Shown here: in pieces, positions 52,431-63,948 of the stretch | Position numbering within the stretch: the stretch's first letter is position 1 | How the letters are laid out: each line of letters starts with the position of its first letter | From: Vombatus ursinus | Lineage: Eukaryota; Chordata; Mammalia; Diprotodontia; Vombatidae | Assembly (NCBI RefSeq): GCF_900497805.2 | Contig: NW_020954599.1 | Coordinates: 45,245,241-45,309,240 of the forward strand | DNA length: 64,000 bases | Reading direction: 5' to 3' | Translations under genes and position numbers: made by a program | The notes under the pieces: generated by a model | What the model was told of the DNA's origin: nothing | Databases searched by the model: none | What the model saw: only the letters and a program-made list of their open reading frames with translations

Positions 52431-53280
52431 AAAACATTTTTTTAGCACTGTGGTTCATGTAACACCTTCTGCTGAACTCCAGGAGAGTAGCTTAGAAAAA
52501 ACGCTTTAATCTTTTTATTTACACTCAACCTTAGCAGCATGGGTTATACCTTCTTTCCAACATTCTACAGAAAGACAACAGCTCATTATGCCTGGCAGAA
52601 AGACAAGGATACAAATCCTGAGCAAAACAAGAAAAAGGAATGAAGAGTCAGGACCTCTGGAGCTAGTCCTTAATCAAGATATGGTTCAACAGGCCAGGAG
52701 GATGAATGATTCATCTTGGCTATGATGTAAATGCCTGTCTTAGAGCAGCCAAAAAAAAATTCAAATCTTTGGACGACTAAAGATTCTATTTTGAAACAGA
52801 GAGTTATCCTAGTCTATCTGATTCTTTAATATTTAAATTCTTGATGGAAGAGGGGTCATACCTTCCGAGTTATCAAATGAATGTCATATGGTCCCCATCT
52901 ATCATTGCAATTTTGGTCCTTGATTCATTTCATTGACTCACAATTGATTAGTCTTTCTGACAGGCTTCATCTTCACTCCCTGTAAGTATTTACCACTGGC
53001 AATGTATTTTCCTATCATTTCTTTATGCTAAAGCAGTGAATAAAAGACTACAGTGGCTGCTCTGCAAACACCTTGCCTACTTCTCAGAGGAAGAGCTGAG
53101 ACTTGGTCAATTAAAACTTTGGGCAGTCTCTGAGCCTGCTGAAAGAAGTGGATAATTTTTGTGGTCTTCTCTGAACAACCCCTGATATTTTGTAACAGAA
53201 ACAGAAATTCTCCCATCAGATTTTAAATGTTAATCTTAGCTCATCTGTTTTAATCTCATGCACTAAAGAAAACAAGCTGT
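52431..53280. other. Unannotated intergenic sequence
   Basis: About 850 bp with no repeat or exon recognised. The 62-codon minus frame at 53028-53216 has no domain. Confidence 0.35.
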
Positions 53281-53282
53281 TT

Positions 53283-53400
53283 TCTATTGTATATTTATGT
53301 GTGCATATATAGGCATAAGCACATATATGTATGTATATGTGCGTGTATATATATACATATACACATATCACATGACTCCTCATCTGAGTGTATTGTATAT
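53283..53400. repeat. (TATG/CATA)n-rich tract
   Basis: Interrupted TATG and GTGT units. The Tyr/Ile/His-rich minus frame is an artefact. Confidence 0.75.
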
Positions 53401-53414
53401 GTACAAATATAGAC

Positions 53415-53650
53415 AAGGTGTGCTGGAGCCAGTTCATACTGACAAAAAATCCGTGGTTAAACTTCCAGTATAAGCACCTAAACCTTGGAAATGAGCAAAA
53501 GTTACATATGCGTTCTTGATTTATTGTTCTATTGATTGTCTGGACTTAAAAAAAGTGATAGGGAAAGTGGTAATAATGCAGATTAAACTTTAAAATGTGT
53601 CATGGGTGTTTTTTTAAGAGCCAGTTTACCAGCAAACTCCTATAAACACA
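53415..53650 (+). mobile_element. Unidentified dispersed repeat, copy 2 (relative at 5545-5720)
   Basis: Starts GTGTGCTGGAGCCAGTTC and ends AAGAGCCAGTTTACCAGCA. The two ends are partial inverted matches (TGCTGG.. versus ..CCAGCA). The core TTGATTTATTGTTCTATTG, then TGTCTGGACTTAA, is shared with the copy near 5.6 kb. The length near 220 bp and inverted ends suggest a small DNA transposon. Confidence 0.55.
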
Positions 53651-53769
53651 CATGCATATGTGTATGCATGCATGCATGCATGGATATCTACACATATACG
53701 TGTACACATATACGTTTAAGAATAGTCTATTTTTTATACCCACAGGCACAAAAGAGAAAATTTTATATG

Positions 53770-53834
<65 letters not shown>

Positions 53835-53851
53835 GATAGATAGATAGATAC
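53651..53851. repeat. (CATG)n and (GATA)n microsatellites
   Basis: (GCAT)n near 53668-53680, then a long, almost perfect (GATA)n at 53769-53851 of about 20 units with one interruption. The Ser/Ile/Tyr/Leu repeat frames on the minus strand are its translations. Confidence 0.95.
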
Positions 53852-54044
53852 AGACATATTCAGAAAAAAAAGAGATTGATTGATGTCTTACCAGATCTGC
53901 GATTTTATCAATGCAGAGATTTCCTACTGCATAACTTCCTCTACAGATACAGATTAGCACATTTTCTGCAACAACATTTAGTCTTAGGAAGGTGTCTGGA
54001 TATTAAGATATTCAGTGATTCATCCCATGTCACACAAGTATAAT

Positions 54045-54435
54045 GAAGTATAATTTCAATCACGACACTCTCCTACTCAGAAACTTTCAGTGGCTTCCAA
54101 GTCCCACACAGTAGAGTTCAAATATCTTAATATGGCTTGAATGCGGAGGAGGCCTGCCATTGCCTGACCCCAACTTACTTACATTATATTCCTTTATTTC
54201 CTACACAAACCTTTCATGCCAATCAGATCTATTCCTTGGCTCTGTATGTTTTTTTCATAACATTCTTACCACTTAGAATTCCTTTCCTCACTGCTTATCT
54301 AGTTCCTAGCCATCCTACCTGAGCCCACTTCAATCCCTCTTCTTTCACGAAACTCTTCCTTACAACTCTAATCCACAGAGAATTCTTTCTCCTATGATCA
54401 TTTCAAACATACTGTTTATATTATTTATTTTGCGT
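54045..54435 (+). mobile_element. LINE L2 3' portion
   Basis: 'cactctcctactcagaaactttcagtggcttccaag', 'agtagagttcaaatatcttaatatggcttgaatgc', 'gcctgccattgcctgaccccaact', 'tcacgaaactcttccttacaactc' fit L2 in order. It lacks the terminal part. Confidence 0.7.
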
Positions 54436-54439
54436 TTAA

Positions 54440-54612
54440 TCATAGAAGAACTGAGTTCAAATCTTGTCTCTGACATTTGCTGCCTGTGTATATATAGGCA
54501 AGTCACTTAATCTCCTGGGACTCAGTTTCTTCAGCTGTAAAATGAAGAGTTTAAACTGGATGACCTCTGAAGCCCCTTTTGGCTCAAGATCTATGATCTT
54601 ATAATCTTGTAT
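54440..54612 (+). mobile_element. MIR3-type SINE
   Basis: 'gaactgagttcaaatcttgtctctgac', 'ggcaagtcacttaatctcctgggactcagtttcttcagctgtaaaatgaag', 'aaactggatgacctctgaagccccttttggctcaagatctatgatc'. Nearly complete with the MIR3 tail. Confidence 0.75.
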
Positions 54613-55074
54613 TGCTTTTCCTAGCAGTCAAAAAGATCTATGACTGCATTGGTGTGGTTATTCTCTCCGTTGATGTAGGTCACAACTTCTCCATTTCCTA
54701 GTACAAAGGCTTTAAGAAATGTTGTGAACTAGGTGACCAATCTTCTAGCAATGAGCTCTCCGAATTTTAGCTAAGCTGACCGGTGGTCTGACATGCAGTC
54801 CACCCGTGTGCTCATATTCAAGGTCTTGCAAAGTTGATTAGAGCTGCCTTCATAGGTTTTACTGCAGTGAAGCATCAGAAGATGGATTTAGTGGAAGACC
54901 TTGCAGTATTTAACCTTAGCCAAGAATGTAAGTGTCTTTTCCATTCCTCAAGCCAAAGCAACAACAACAAAAATATTTTAGAAAAAAAAAACTTCCAGCA
55001 AATCTTAATTTTTCAAGTCAAGGAAGGAGTGGCAGAGAATAGAAGAATGGAAAACACAAATGAGTAAGAAGTAA

Positions 55075-55555
55075 CAGACTCAAGATGCAGAATGAGACAG
55101 ACAATTTTGGACATGGCCAATGAGGGAATTTGTTTTTGCTTGGTTGTGCACATTTGTTACAAATGTTTTATTTTAACAAGAGAGAACTTACAAGGAAGCA
55201 AAGAAAAGATGGACAACTCTGAACACAATGAGTATTTTATCGGCTTTCTTGAAATGGAAATTTGTTCCTGTGTATTTTGAATCCTCTCTTAAGTTCTGCT
55301 GTGCACATGGCAATGTTTTTTTTTTCTCTTTTCTTATTTTGCTTTTAAGTTTTAATATCTAAGTTTATAATATATTTCTTTTTCTTTTCTTATTGTGCAT
55401 TTAAGTTTAAAATAAATTAATTAAAAAGAAAAAATGAAAAAAGAAAATGAAAAAATGTTCTATTTTTCTTTTACCCTTTTTTTATCTGTGGATATATAGG
55501 AAGTGGGGGAGAATAAAACTAAATGCTTGTTAATTGAAAAAAATAAATAATTTTA
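55075..55555 (+). mobile_element. LINE-1 3' end (GTTAATTGAAAAA-tailed type)
   Basis: 'aagatgcagaatgagacagacaattttggacatggccaatgagggaatttgtttttgcttgg', 'tttgttacaaatgttttattt', later 'ggaagtgggggagaataaaactaaatgcttgttaattgaaaaaaataaataa'. The interior (55170-55480) is expanded by T-rich and A-rich text. Same tail type as the interrupted minus copy near 6.2-7.4 kb. Confidence 0.65.
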
Positions 55556-56583
55556 TAAACCACAAATGGGTCCAATTTCAGTTTAAAATTTTGGCTTCAA
55601 ACTTTACTCTACCTGATCTTTACAAGATTTGCTAATGAGAGGCAAAAAGTTCTATCCAAATCCTTTCTATGACCTTGATGGGAGGCCAGGACATATAAGC
55701 ATTAAGAATCAGAAGGGAGATCAGAAAAAAAAAGAAAAGAAGTTGAGGGCATGGTTAATATACAAATTCAATAACCTAGCACTGGACAATTGAGAGTGGA
55801 CTAGGAACATATTAATTGAGATGTAGACAGCGTTAGCTGTTAGAGGAAAGCATGTTGTTAGCACATAACATTTTCTTAGAAAAATCACATCCATATTCTG
55901 TAAATTGAAGCTTGTTTCCCCAAGTTAATTTCAGGCTAGTAAGAAAATGTGACTATGATAAAGGTGCAGCACAGAAAATGTGATCTCAGTTTGGCACAGC
56001 ATCACAGCCACTGAAGAAATTTGACTTTTTTTTTTACCTCTTTAGTTTGTTTTAGCAACCTGATAGAGAACATTTTTTACCTACTTACTGGGTCTCCTGG
56101 CCCCAGAATGGAAAATTCTGTAGTACTCTTACGTTATAAGTTAAAATAACATTTTAGTTAAAGGATATTCCACTAGAAATGAGTCCTCTGTAAGTGTTAT
56201 ATCTAACTCCTGCTTGAAGGAAGAGGAATAGGTGGCTTTGGCAGACCAACATTAGTGGTGCTTAACAGAAGGTAAAATGGTGGCAATCATAAAGCTCTAA
56301 AGGAAACCCTATGGTCTGTGGTGGTGCTGCACAAATCAAAGTATCATTCGAGGTTTTAAGTCATGCCCAAAATCATCAGTGCATTGCAGGTATGGAATTC
56401 TGATAAGCAGGGTTCAGTGACAAAGCCTCAGGGTACCACCTGCAGTTTCAGCCTTATAGGTAATTTGTACTTCTCCAGCTGCAAGAATTTATGAAATATC
56501 CAAGTCTCCACATAGCAAACAGGTTAGAGCAAGGCTGATGTATTAAAGATCAGATGATTCTAGGAACAGTGTAAAGGCTGTCA
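55556..56583. other. Unannotated intergenic sequence
   Basis: About 1 kb with no recognised repeat and no domain-bearing frame. The 56030-56480 part has balanced composition and could be unique or conserved. Confidence 0.35.
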
Positions 56584-57436
56584 CTGTTCATATTTTAATT
56601 TTTTAATTTATTAATTTATTTTTAGTTTTCAACATTCATTTCCACAATATTTTGAGTTCCAAATTTGTTCCCCATCTCATCCCTCCCTCCACCCCAAAAT
56701 GGCATGCATTCTGAATACCCCTTCCCCTAATCTGCCCTCCCTTCTATCTCTGCCCCCCCATCCTCTTCCCCTTCAATTTTCTTGTAGGGCAGGATAGATT
56801 TCTATACCCCATTGCCTGTATATCTTATTTCTCAGTTGCATGTGAAAACAAATTTTTTTTTAACATTTGTTTTTAAAACTTTGGGTTCCAAATTTTCTCC
56901 CTTTCTCCCTCCTTACCTACCCTCATTGAGAAGGCAAGCAATTCGATACAGGTTATTCATGTGTAATCATGCAAAACACTTCCAGAGTAGTCATGGTGTG
57001 GAAAAGTAATTATATTTCCCTTCATCTCATCCTACCCCCTATTTATTCTATTCTCTCTTTTGACCCTATCCCTCCTTAGAAGTGTTTGCTTTTGATTACC
57101 CCCTCCTCCAATCTGCCCTCCCCTCTATCATCCCCCTGCTCTCTTGTCCCCTTCCCCCGCCATTTTCCTATAGAATAAGATAGATTTCCATACCCAGTTG
57201 AGTGTGTATGTTATTCCCTCCTTAAGCCAAATCCAATGAGAATAAGATTCACTCATTCCCTCTCACCTTCCACCCTCTTCCTTCCACTGTAAAAGCCTTT
57301 TCTTGTTTGCTTTATGTGAGATAATTTACCCCATTCTACCTCTCCCTTTCTCCTTCTTCCAGTATAATCCTCTGTCACTCCTTAATTTTATTCTCCAGAT
57401 ATCACCCATTCATCTTCAACTCACCCTGTGCCCTCT

Positions 57437-57480
57437 ATCTATCTATCTTTCTATCTATCTATACATACATACATACATAT
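57437..57480. repeat. (CTAT)n/(CATA)n tract inside the HAL1-like 3' UTR
   Basis: CTATCTATCTATC, a CTTT interruption, then CATACATACATACATA. Same position as in copy 1. Confidence 0.85.
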
Positions 57481-57830
57481 AATTTTTTTCCCTCCAACTA
57501 CCCTGATACTGACAAAGGTCTCATGAGTTACAAATATCATCTTTCCTTGCAGGAATGTAAACAGTTCAACCTTAATAAGTCCCTTATGATTTCTCTTTCC
57601 TGTTTACTGCTTCATGTTTCTCTTGAGTCTTGTATTTGAAAGTCAAATTTTCTATTCAGCTCTGGTCTTTTCATCAAGAATGATTGAAAGTCCTCTATTT
57701 CACTGAATGTCTATTTTTTCCCCCTGAAGAATTATACTCGATTCTTGGCTGTAATCCTATCTCTTTTGACCACCAGAATATCATATTCCAAGCATGTGGT
57801 CCCTTAATGTAGAAGATGCTAAATTTTGTG

Positions 57831-58660
57831 TTATCCTGATTGTGTTTTCACAATACTTGAATTGTTTCTTTCTGGCTGCTTACAATATTTTCTCCTTGAC
57901 CTGGGAACTCTGGAATTTGGCCTACGGGTTTTCCTTTGGGGATCTTTTTCAGAAGGTGATCGGTGGATTCTTTCCATTTCTGTCTTACCTTCTGGTTCTA
58001 GAATATCAGGGCAGTTTTCCTTTATAATTTCTTGAAAGATGATATCTAGGTTCTTTTTTTTTTTTTTAATCGTGGCTTTCAGATAGTCCAATACTTTTTA
58101 AGTTATCTCTCCTGGATCTATTTTCCAGGTCAGTTGTTTTTCCAATGAGATATTTCACATTGTCTTCTATTTTGTCATTCTTTTGATTATGTTTTACAAT
58201 GTCTTGATTTCTCATAAAGTCACTAGCTTTCAATTGCTCCATTCTAATTTTTAAGGAAGTATTTTCTTCAGTGAGCTTTTGGACTTCCTTTTCCATGTGG
58301 CCAGTTTTGGTTTTTAGGGCATTCTTTTCTTCATTGGCTTTTTGGACCTCTTTTGCCATTTGGGTTAGACTATTTTTTAAGATGTTATTTTCTTCAGTGT
58401 GTTTTTTGGGTCTCCTTTAGCAAGCTGTTGACTTGTTTTTCATGATTTTCTTGCATCACTCTCATTTCTCTTCCTAGTTTTTCTTCTACTTCTCTTACTT
58501 GCTTCTCAAAATCCTTTTTGAGGTCTTCCATGGCCTGGGACTGATTCATATTTTTCTTGGAGGCTTTGGATGTAGGAGCTTTGACTTTGCTGTCTTCTTC
58601 CGGTTGTATGTTTTGATCTTCTTTGTTACCAAAGAAAGATTCTATGGTCTGACTTTTTTC
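57831..58660 (-). pseudogene. ORF1 remnant of HAL1-like element copy 2
   Basis: Minus frame 58066-58359 (97 residues) has coiled-coil heptads (KEVQKANEEKNALKTKTGHM, KLTEENTSLKIRMEQLKASD) and GKTTDLENRSRRDNLKSIGL. Frame 57831-58091 carries LDIIFQEIIKENCPDILEPE, then ERIHRSPSEKDPQRK. The two are in different frames, separated by a poly(T/A) expansion near 58055-58070. An N-terminal piece lies upstream (58400-58650) with further breaks. The protein is not translatable as a whole. Confidence 0.85.
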
Positions 58661-58787
58661 TCATGATTTGTTTGCTCATGATTGCAGCCAATTATTTGAG
58701 TTACAAACTCTTGGTTAAAGTGGGGGTCTGCTTCCAATGTGGAGAATGTACTGTCCCAAGCTTTGGGGATTTCATGTAGCTGTTTTC

Positions 58788-58942
58788 TTTTCTTTTCTTT
58801 TCTTTAAGGCAATTGGGGTTAAGTGACTTGCCCAGGTCACACAGCTAGTAAGTGTCAAGCATTTGGTCTGAGGCCAGATTTGAACTCAGGTCCTCCTGAC
58901 TTCAGGGCTGATGTTCTATCCACTACGCCACCTAGCTGCCCC
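58788..58942 (-). mobile_element. Short tRNA-derived SINE (WSINE1-like) inside HAL1-like copy 2
   Basis: A (TTTTC)n-type tail on the plus strand is followed by 'aaggcaattggggttaagtgacttgcccaggtcac', 'ttgaactcaggtcctcctgacttcagggc', 'ctatccactacgccacctagctgcccc'. It interrupts the HAL1-like 5' UTR between 'gtagctgttttc' and 'caattgttttcagagatac', a near-duplicate pair that may be its target site. The 160-codon plus frame across it is incidental. Confidence 0.88.
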
Positions 58943-59696
58943 ATTGTGCAATTGTTTTCAGAGATACTTCTAGGGACCTGTAAGATTTCAGTTCTCAGGT
59001 ATGATCAAGGGCCTGTGCTTTGGTCTATGAGTGACCACAAGCACTCTTTTCTGCCTTGGAACTGGGAAGAGGATTCCCTCTCCACCGCCACTACAAGTTC
59101 CACCACACCAGCCCTCCTCTTCGCTCCAGGACCACCAACCAGAACTGTGACCCAGGTCCAGGCACAGGTAAAGAAAGAGAATCCTGCTTCAGCACCAGCG
59201 AAAGATCCCTGGAATCCCCCTCTGATCAGTCACTCTATTCCCCCTCAGTATGTGGGCCAGAAGCTCCAGAAGCATCTGCCATCCTGGGGCCGCAGCCAGA
59301 GCTAGGGCTGGGACCGTGTTTCTCCCTCACTGCAGTGACAGACTTTTCCTACTGGCCTTCTAAGTTGTTTTTGGTGTTTGTGGGTTGAGAAGTCTGGAAA
59401 CCACCACAGCTGCCTGTGATTCAGTCCCCTGAGGCCTGTTCCAGGTTCGCTGAGGCCTGGTCTTTGCCTGCGCGCCCATGCCAAACTGTGTTCCTCTCCC
59501 AGCCAGGCACGATAGACCTTTTTAATCACCCATCCAGGTTGTCTTGGGCTGAAAATTTGTTTCACTCTGTCTTTTTGTGGGATCTGCTGCTCTAGAATTT
59601 GTGTAGAGTCATTTTTTTAACAGGTATTTGGAGGAGTTTGGGGGAGAGCTCAAGTAAATCACTGCTCTTACTCTGCCATCTTGGCTCTGCCCCCAG

Positions 59697-60084
59697 CTGT
59701 TCAGATTTTTAAAGAGCAGAGACTGCATCTGGTTGGTTAGCAGAGGCTCAGTGGTAGGACCTAATGGTATTTAATGATAATTGAAATGTGTTTAATGCCG
59801 GTGGAGAAAAGTGGACAGTTAGTTCAAAGGGTCTGTTGACCAACATCCTATGCTTCATTGAGACTATGAGTTCCTTGAGGGCAAGGACTATTTTTGTCTT
59901 TCTCTGCATCCCTATCATAATGTGTATAGAATAAATACTTCTTGACTTGACTTAATAGAACAGTCATTTTTTTTGACATATTCCAATTTTGTTCCTAAAA
60001 TCAGAGCACATCTCACAGCATCTTCAGAGCTTTAAATTCAAGAGTCTCCACACTGTAGCCACCTTCCTTTTGACTATTTCTATT
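59697..60084 (+). other. Short spacer with an L2 3' end
   Basis: At 59855-59955 'attgagactatgagttccttgagggcaaggactatttttgtctttctctgcatccctatc' and 'gaataaatacttcttgac' is an L2 terminus. The rest is unassigned. Confidence 0.65.
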
Positions 60085-60093
60085 CCTCTGACA

Positions 60094-60336
60094 GGGTAGC
60101 TAGGCACAGAGGGCCAGTCTTGGGGTCAGGAAGACTCATCTTCATGAGTTCAGATCTGGCCCCAGACATTCACTAGCTGTGTGACTCTTAAAGGCAAGTC
60201 ACTTAACCCTGTTTGCCTCAGTTTCCTCATCTATAAAATGAGTTGGAGAAGGAAATGGCAAACCATTCGTTTCTCATGACCCCAAATGGAGTCATGAAGA
60301 GTTAGACATGACTGAAAAATGACTGAACGAAACATC
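60094..60336 (+). mobile_element. MAR1-type CORE-SINE with target-site duplication
   Basis: 'gggtagctaggcacagagggccag', 'agttcagatctggccccagac', 'tgtttgcctcagtttcctcatctataaaatgagttggagaaggaaatggcaaaccattcg', 'ccccaaatggagtcatgaagagttagacatgactgaaaaatgactgaac'. Exact 9-bp duplication CCTCTGACA at 60085-60093 and 60337-60345. Confidence 0.9.
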
Positions 60337-60689
60337 CCTCTGACAATGAATTAATGACTATCACCTGACTAAGCCCCAAAATACCCCTCTCAAAGCCTCT
60401 TTGATATACTCTCTTAATGCTCAGTAAACATCTTCCACCAAAAGTTTCATAATTAGTCTTCCCTTGCCTCTGGAGACATTTAACAAGCATACTAAAATTC
60501 TTTAATGCTAATACAAGTTCACAAGAGAAACCAGAAAGTGGAAAATATATTTAACAGAATTATAAAATTGCACTTCTACTTACAGCTACAATTTTGTGCT
60601 GTGATGGTTCAAAGGAACTATTTAGGAGTGTTCTAGGTTCCATAAAAGAATAAAGACACACCACTTGCCACCTGGTTTGTCTGAAAGAT

Positions 60690-60880
60690 TAAGGAATCAT
60701 AGAATTATAGATTCAGAGTTGGAAGGGATTTTAGAGGTCATCTAGTTGAGCCTCCATTTTGATGATGTATGAAATAGGCACAGAAAAGTTAAGTGACTTG
60801 CTCAGAGTCACACCACTCATAAATGTATGAGGAGAGATTAGAACACAGGTCTTCCTGCCGTCAAGTCCAGGGCCCTAAAA
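60690..60880 (+). mobile_element. LINE L3/CR1 3' end
   Basis: 'ggaatcatagaattatagattcagagttggaagggattttagaggtcatctagttgagcctcc', 'aaaagttaagtgacttgctcagagtcacaccactc', 'agaacacaggtcttcctgccgtcaagtccaggg' form a clear L3 end. Confidence 0.8.
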
Positions 60881-60914
60881 TAGATATGATGGTAAGGCTG
60901 TCTGAGATATTTTT

Positions 60915-61235
60915 TTTAAGTATTATCATAATAATACTTGTATTACCTACCTCACAGATCCATTTTGAGGATCAAGTGAGATAATGCATTTGAAGTAAGT
61001 TTGTAAACTGTAAAGCACTATATAAATTAACCTATTACACACAACAATGCTATATATTAAGCACTACTTAAAGTGAAGTGGTATATATCATCTCTTTCCT
61101 ATATGTGGGATATGGTATAGTGGCAAAAAAGAATAATCTAGGAATCAGGGAGATCTGGATTCAAGTCCTGCCTTAGACACATGGTGGTTACATAACTGTG
61201 GGCAAGTCATTTAACTTCCGTCCCTCAGACACCTC
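60915..61235 (+). mobile_element. Two CORE-SINE fragments (3' end, then 5' half)
   Basis: 60918-61040: 'attacctacctcacagatccattttgaggatcaagtgagataatgcatttgaagtaagtttgtaaactgtaaagcactatataaat' is a MIR/THER1 3' end. 61108-61230: 'ggtatagtggcaaaaaagaataatctaggaatcagggagatctggattcaagtcctgcc' is a MIR-like head. Probably two separate insertions. Confidence 0.65.
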
Positions 61236-61325
61236 TTTTAAGATTGTTGTCCATTTGTATTCATGGAAGGAATTTCAAAACTAGGACTTTCCTAAACTGA
61301 TAAAACCACAAGTTGGCCTCACAAA

Positions 61326-61435
61326 GACAGACAGACAGACAGACAGAGACATACAGAGATAGGCAGAGACTAGGAAACAGACACAAAGAGACAGACAGGT
61401 AGACAGACACAAAGAGAGACAAAATCAGAGAGAAA
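61326..61435. repeat. (GACA)n and degenerate GACA/GAGA tract
   Basis: Five perfect GACA units (61328-61347) followed by about 85 bp of diverged AGACAGA units. Confidence 0.9.
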
Positions 61436-61589
61436 TCAGGTGGGCAGAGGAAGGAGTATATATTTTTGGATATAAAGACAAAAATCTGTCAGCAAATCTT
61501 GTCTACACAGGCTAATTTTTGTTTCTAAAATCAGAGAGCAAGGCAACAAGAAGAGAGAAAATAATACCACAAATAAAAACACTAAGAGG

Positions 61590-61815
61590 TATTTGAACTC
61601 TGATGAATTGTAATGACCAATCTTGGTCCAAGATAACTCATGATGAAACATATCTCTCTCCCCTTAACAGAGATATAGGAGACCATGGGTGTAGAATGTG
61701 GTATGTACAGTTAGAGGTAGTTTCTGTGTCTGTTGGTTTTGCTTAATTTTTTTTTTAAAGGAGGATGGATAAATTTTTGAGGCTAGGGGGAGGTGATTAT
61801 AGTATAAAAACCAAA
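61590..61815 (+). mobile_element. LINE-1 3' UTR fragment
   Basis: 'tatttgaactctgatgaattgtaatgaccaatcttggtccaagataactcatgatgaaacatatctc', 'aacagagatataggagacc' and 'gtagaatgtggtatgtac' match the L1 3' UTR type also present at 52170-52300. Confidence 0.65.
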
Positions 61816-61971
61816 GGCAAGAACAAAAAAAGAGAGAGAGAGAAATACTAAGAAGAAGTTTGCTTAGAATTGATCATAGAATTGTCATAGAATTGACCTT
61901 CTAGCCCCAAGCCAAATCAAGATTGAGGAAAAGTTTGTCTTTGGTCCCTTCCCACTAATTCTTTCATCACA

Positions 61972-61974
<3 letters not shown>

Positions 61975-62015
<41 letters not shown>
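61975..62015. repeat. (TC)n microsatellite
   Basis: About 18 TC units, slightly interrupted at the right edge. Confidence 0.95.
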
Positions 62016-62318
62016 TTCTCTCTCTTCCTGTGTGTGTTTTGGTCCGTCTGTCTCTATCCCTGTATTCACTAATGAAGTCTCAGAAATAATGATTACATAT
62101 AGCCATCCCAGTGGTTTCTCAATTGTTCATCAATAACAGACATTCAGTGATTGTACTTATATTGTTGCCCTGGTGCTAACTGATACTCAGTAAGCCAGTG
62201 GAGGGAAGGAAGAGAACATTGGAGTACATGCATCCTCTTTCCTTCTTCATGTTTGCCACTGATTCAACAAAAGACAGAATTAAGTGTCTACTGATGCTCT
62301 AGAAATTTTACATAAAAA
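62016..62318. other. Unannotated sequence
   Basis: No repeat or coding signal recognised. Confidence 0.35.
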
Positions 62319-62415
62319 TGATGATGATGATGATGATGATACCAAGCATTTATTAGTGCTTTAAGGTTTGCAAAGGGCTTACAAATATCATCTCATTTTA
62401 TCCTCAAAAAAGGTA
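62319..62415 (-). mobile_element. (ATG)n tail and THER1/MIR-type CORE-SINE 3' end
   Basis: Seven ATG units precede 'accaagcatttattagtgctttaaggtttgcaaagggcttacaaatatcatctcattttatcctca', the reversed 3' end of a CORE-SINE. The triplet run is probably an expansion of the SINE tail. Confidence 0.7.
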
Positions 62416-62609
62416 AATTATTCAAGACCATAAAAAGTGGATCTCTAATAATGGAATTTCGCACAAAATCATCTCTGTATATTCCACATTCATCCAAGTA
62501 TGGGTCCAAATGTAGGCTATACCCCTAAAATGAAATATCTTTCAAAGAAAAAATATACTCATATATACTTAAAATCATACTAATTATGAATTTCCTTTAA
62601 ATGGATGAA

Positions 62610-62730
62610 TAGATTCTAAAAACATTCATTAAATTTTTACTATGTTCCAAACACTACTAACCTTTGGAGATACAAATACAAAAGTGAAACAGTTTCTGCC
62701 CTTAAGACCCTTATATTCTAATTCATTCTA
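62610..62730 (-). mobile_element. LINE L2 3' end
   Basis: 'aaaacattcattaaatttttactatgttccaaacactactaacctttggagatacaaatacaaaagtgaaacagtttctgcccttaagacccttatattc' is a reversed L2 terminus. Confidence 0.7.
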
Positions 62731-63738
62731 TAATGGTTTTTCAGCAGACTTGCCTTCTTAATGTGTGTAACATAGGCAATTAACCAACTCTTTCATTACA
62801 CCTCTCCCACTCTTCCATTCACCAATCATGCCTTATCCTGGTTGTAATATATAATACTGTAATATGAAAGTATAACATCCCCTGAGCCATACTGGAAATT
62901 TCCCAGAAGCATAGAGGTGATACGAAAGCCATTTGGGTATTCAAAATTTACTCAAAACAATCTTGCTTTACTGCTCTGAAGGATCTATAATTTCACTAAG
63001 GTGGGTAATGTCTCCACTAATGGAGAATGAACCATACATATTTTCTTGTTTTGTGCAATTTCTGTACATGTCCTTCCATATATATCCTCCATAAGGGATC
63101 TACCTAACTTGTTGGAAGCCTTCTTCTGTGCCTTTCAATATTTTATGGGTACCAGTGATAGACTCCACCTATTCACTGTTATCCCTCACTGTCACTTCAT
63201 CATCTCCTCTTCTAGTCATATAGTTCCTTGATAATGACTTCTTAATCTTCATAAATCTTCAGTGATCATTAGATGCCTCCTACCTATATCCATGATGCAT
63301 CTTGTATCAATATGTATTGCCTTTTGGGTTATCTGCAATTTTGATTCTTCTATGATCATGGTGTTCTATGATTTGTAGCCATTTGGTACCACTAGGAAAA
63401 TAATGATGTTTAAAAGAATGGTTTTGGAAGCCTCAAAATGCAAATAATAGATAATAGCTTTTCTATGGCCATCCCCATATGTGCATGTGTGAGTACATAT
63501 ATACACACTAGTATTTGAAATTCTTTACTGGTAATTTTTTTTAAAATCCCAGAGTTAATATTATGGGAAAGTGATCAATTATTAGGATATCCCAAATTTG
63601 ATTTCCTTGTTATCAGCATAAGCAGTGAGAAGTGGTCATTAGCAAATGATGTGGAAAAAAATCAGAAATTCAATACTAGGAAACCAGGTACCTGACAGAT
63701 ACGAGAGTATTAAATAAAGCATACTTCTCCAGGGTGTT
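62731..63738. other. Unannotated intergenic sequence
   Basis: About 1 kb. The 61-codon plus frame at 63046-63231 has no domain. No repeat assigned; the pyrimidine-rich part at 63060-63240 may be an old CR1/L3 piece. Confidence 0.35.
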
Positions 63739-63739
63739 A

Positions 63740-63948
63740 AGATTTATGAAATGCTCTCCTCTCAACCCTCTCTTGCACATTATACAATAATTCTTATCTC
63801 CAATTTACAGAAGAGAAAACTAAGCCTCAGAGGAGGTCAGTGACTTGACCATGATTGTGCTACTCGTAAGAGTCAGTACTAGAACTCAAACTCGGATTCC
63901 TGACACTACATCCAGGACTCTTCCTATTATACCACACTGCCCACCTTG
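63740..63948 (-). mobile_element. MIR/THER1-type or L3-type repeat end
   Basis: 'aatttacagaagagaaaactaagcctcagaggaggtcagtgacttgaccatgattgtgctactcgtaagagtcagtactagaactcaaactcggattcctgac' and 'ttcctattataccacactgcc' fit a reversed CORE-SINE or an L3 end. The two families share this segment, so the class is not certain. Confidence 0.6.

Larger units (their letters stand above)
56599..59696 (-). mobile_element. HAL1-like half-LINE-1, full length (copy 2)
   Basis: Same layout as copy 1 at 20113-22978. The 5' end near 59696 carries GGGGCAGAGCCAAGATGG. Then come a GC-rich 5' UTR, ORF1 remnants (about 58650-57830), a (CTAT)n-containing 3' UTR and the 3' end (reverse complement of 'tttatttttagttttcaacattcatttcc'). 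No ORF2. A target-site duplication, CTGTTCATATTTTAA (56584-56598) against CTGTTCAGATTTTTAAA (59697-59713), shows that the element inserted as this half-length unit. A SINE lies inside at 58788-58942. Confidence 0.88.

Noticed and set aside
53600-53960. Ser/Ile/Tyr/Leu repeat proteins
   Set aside because: They are direct translations of a (GATA)n microsatellite.
58823-59388. Overlapping 160- and 110-codon plus-strand frames
   Set aside because: They are antisense to the GC-rich 5' UTR of a HAL1-like element and cross a SINE; openness is due to composition.
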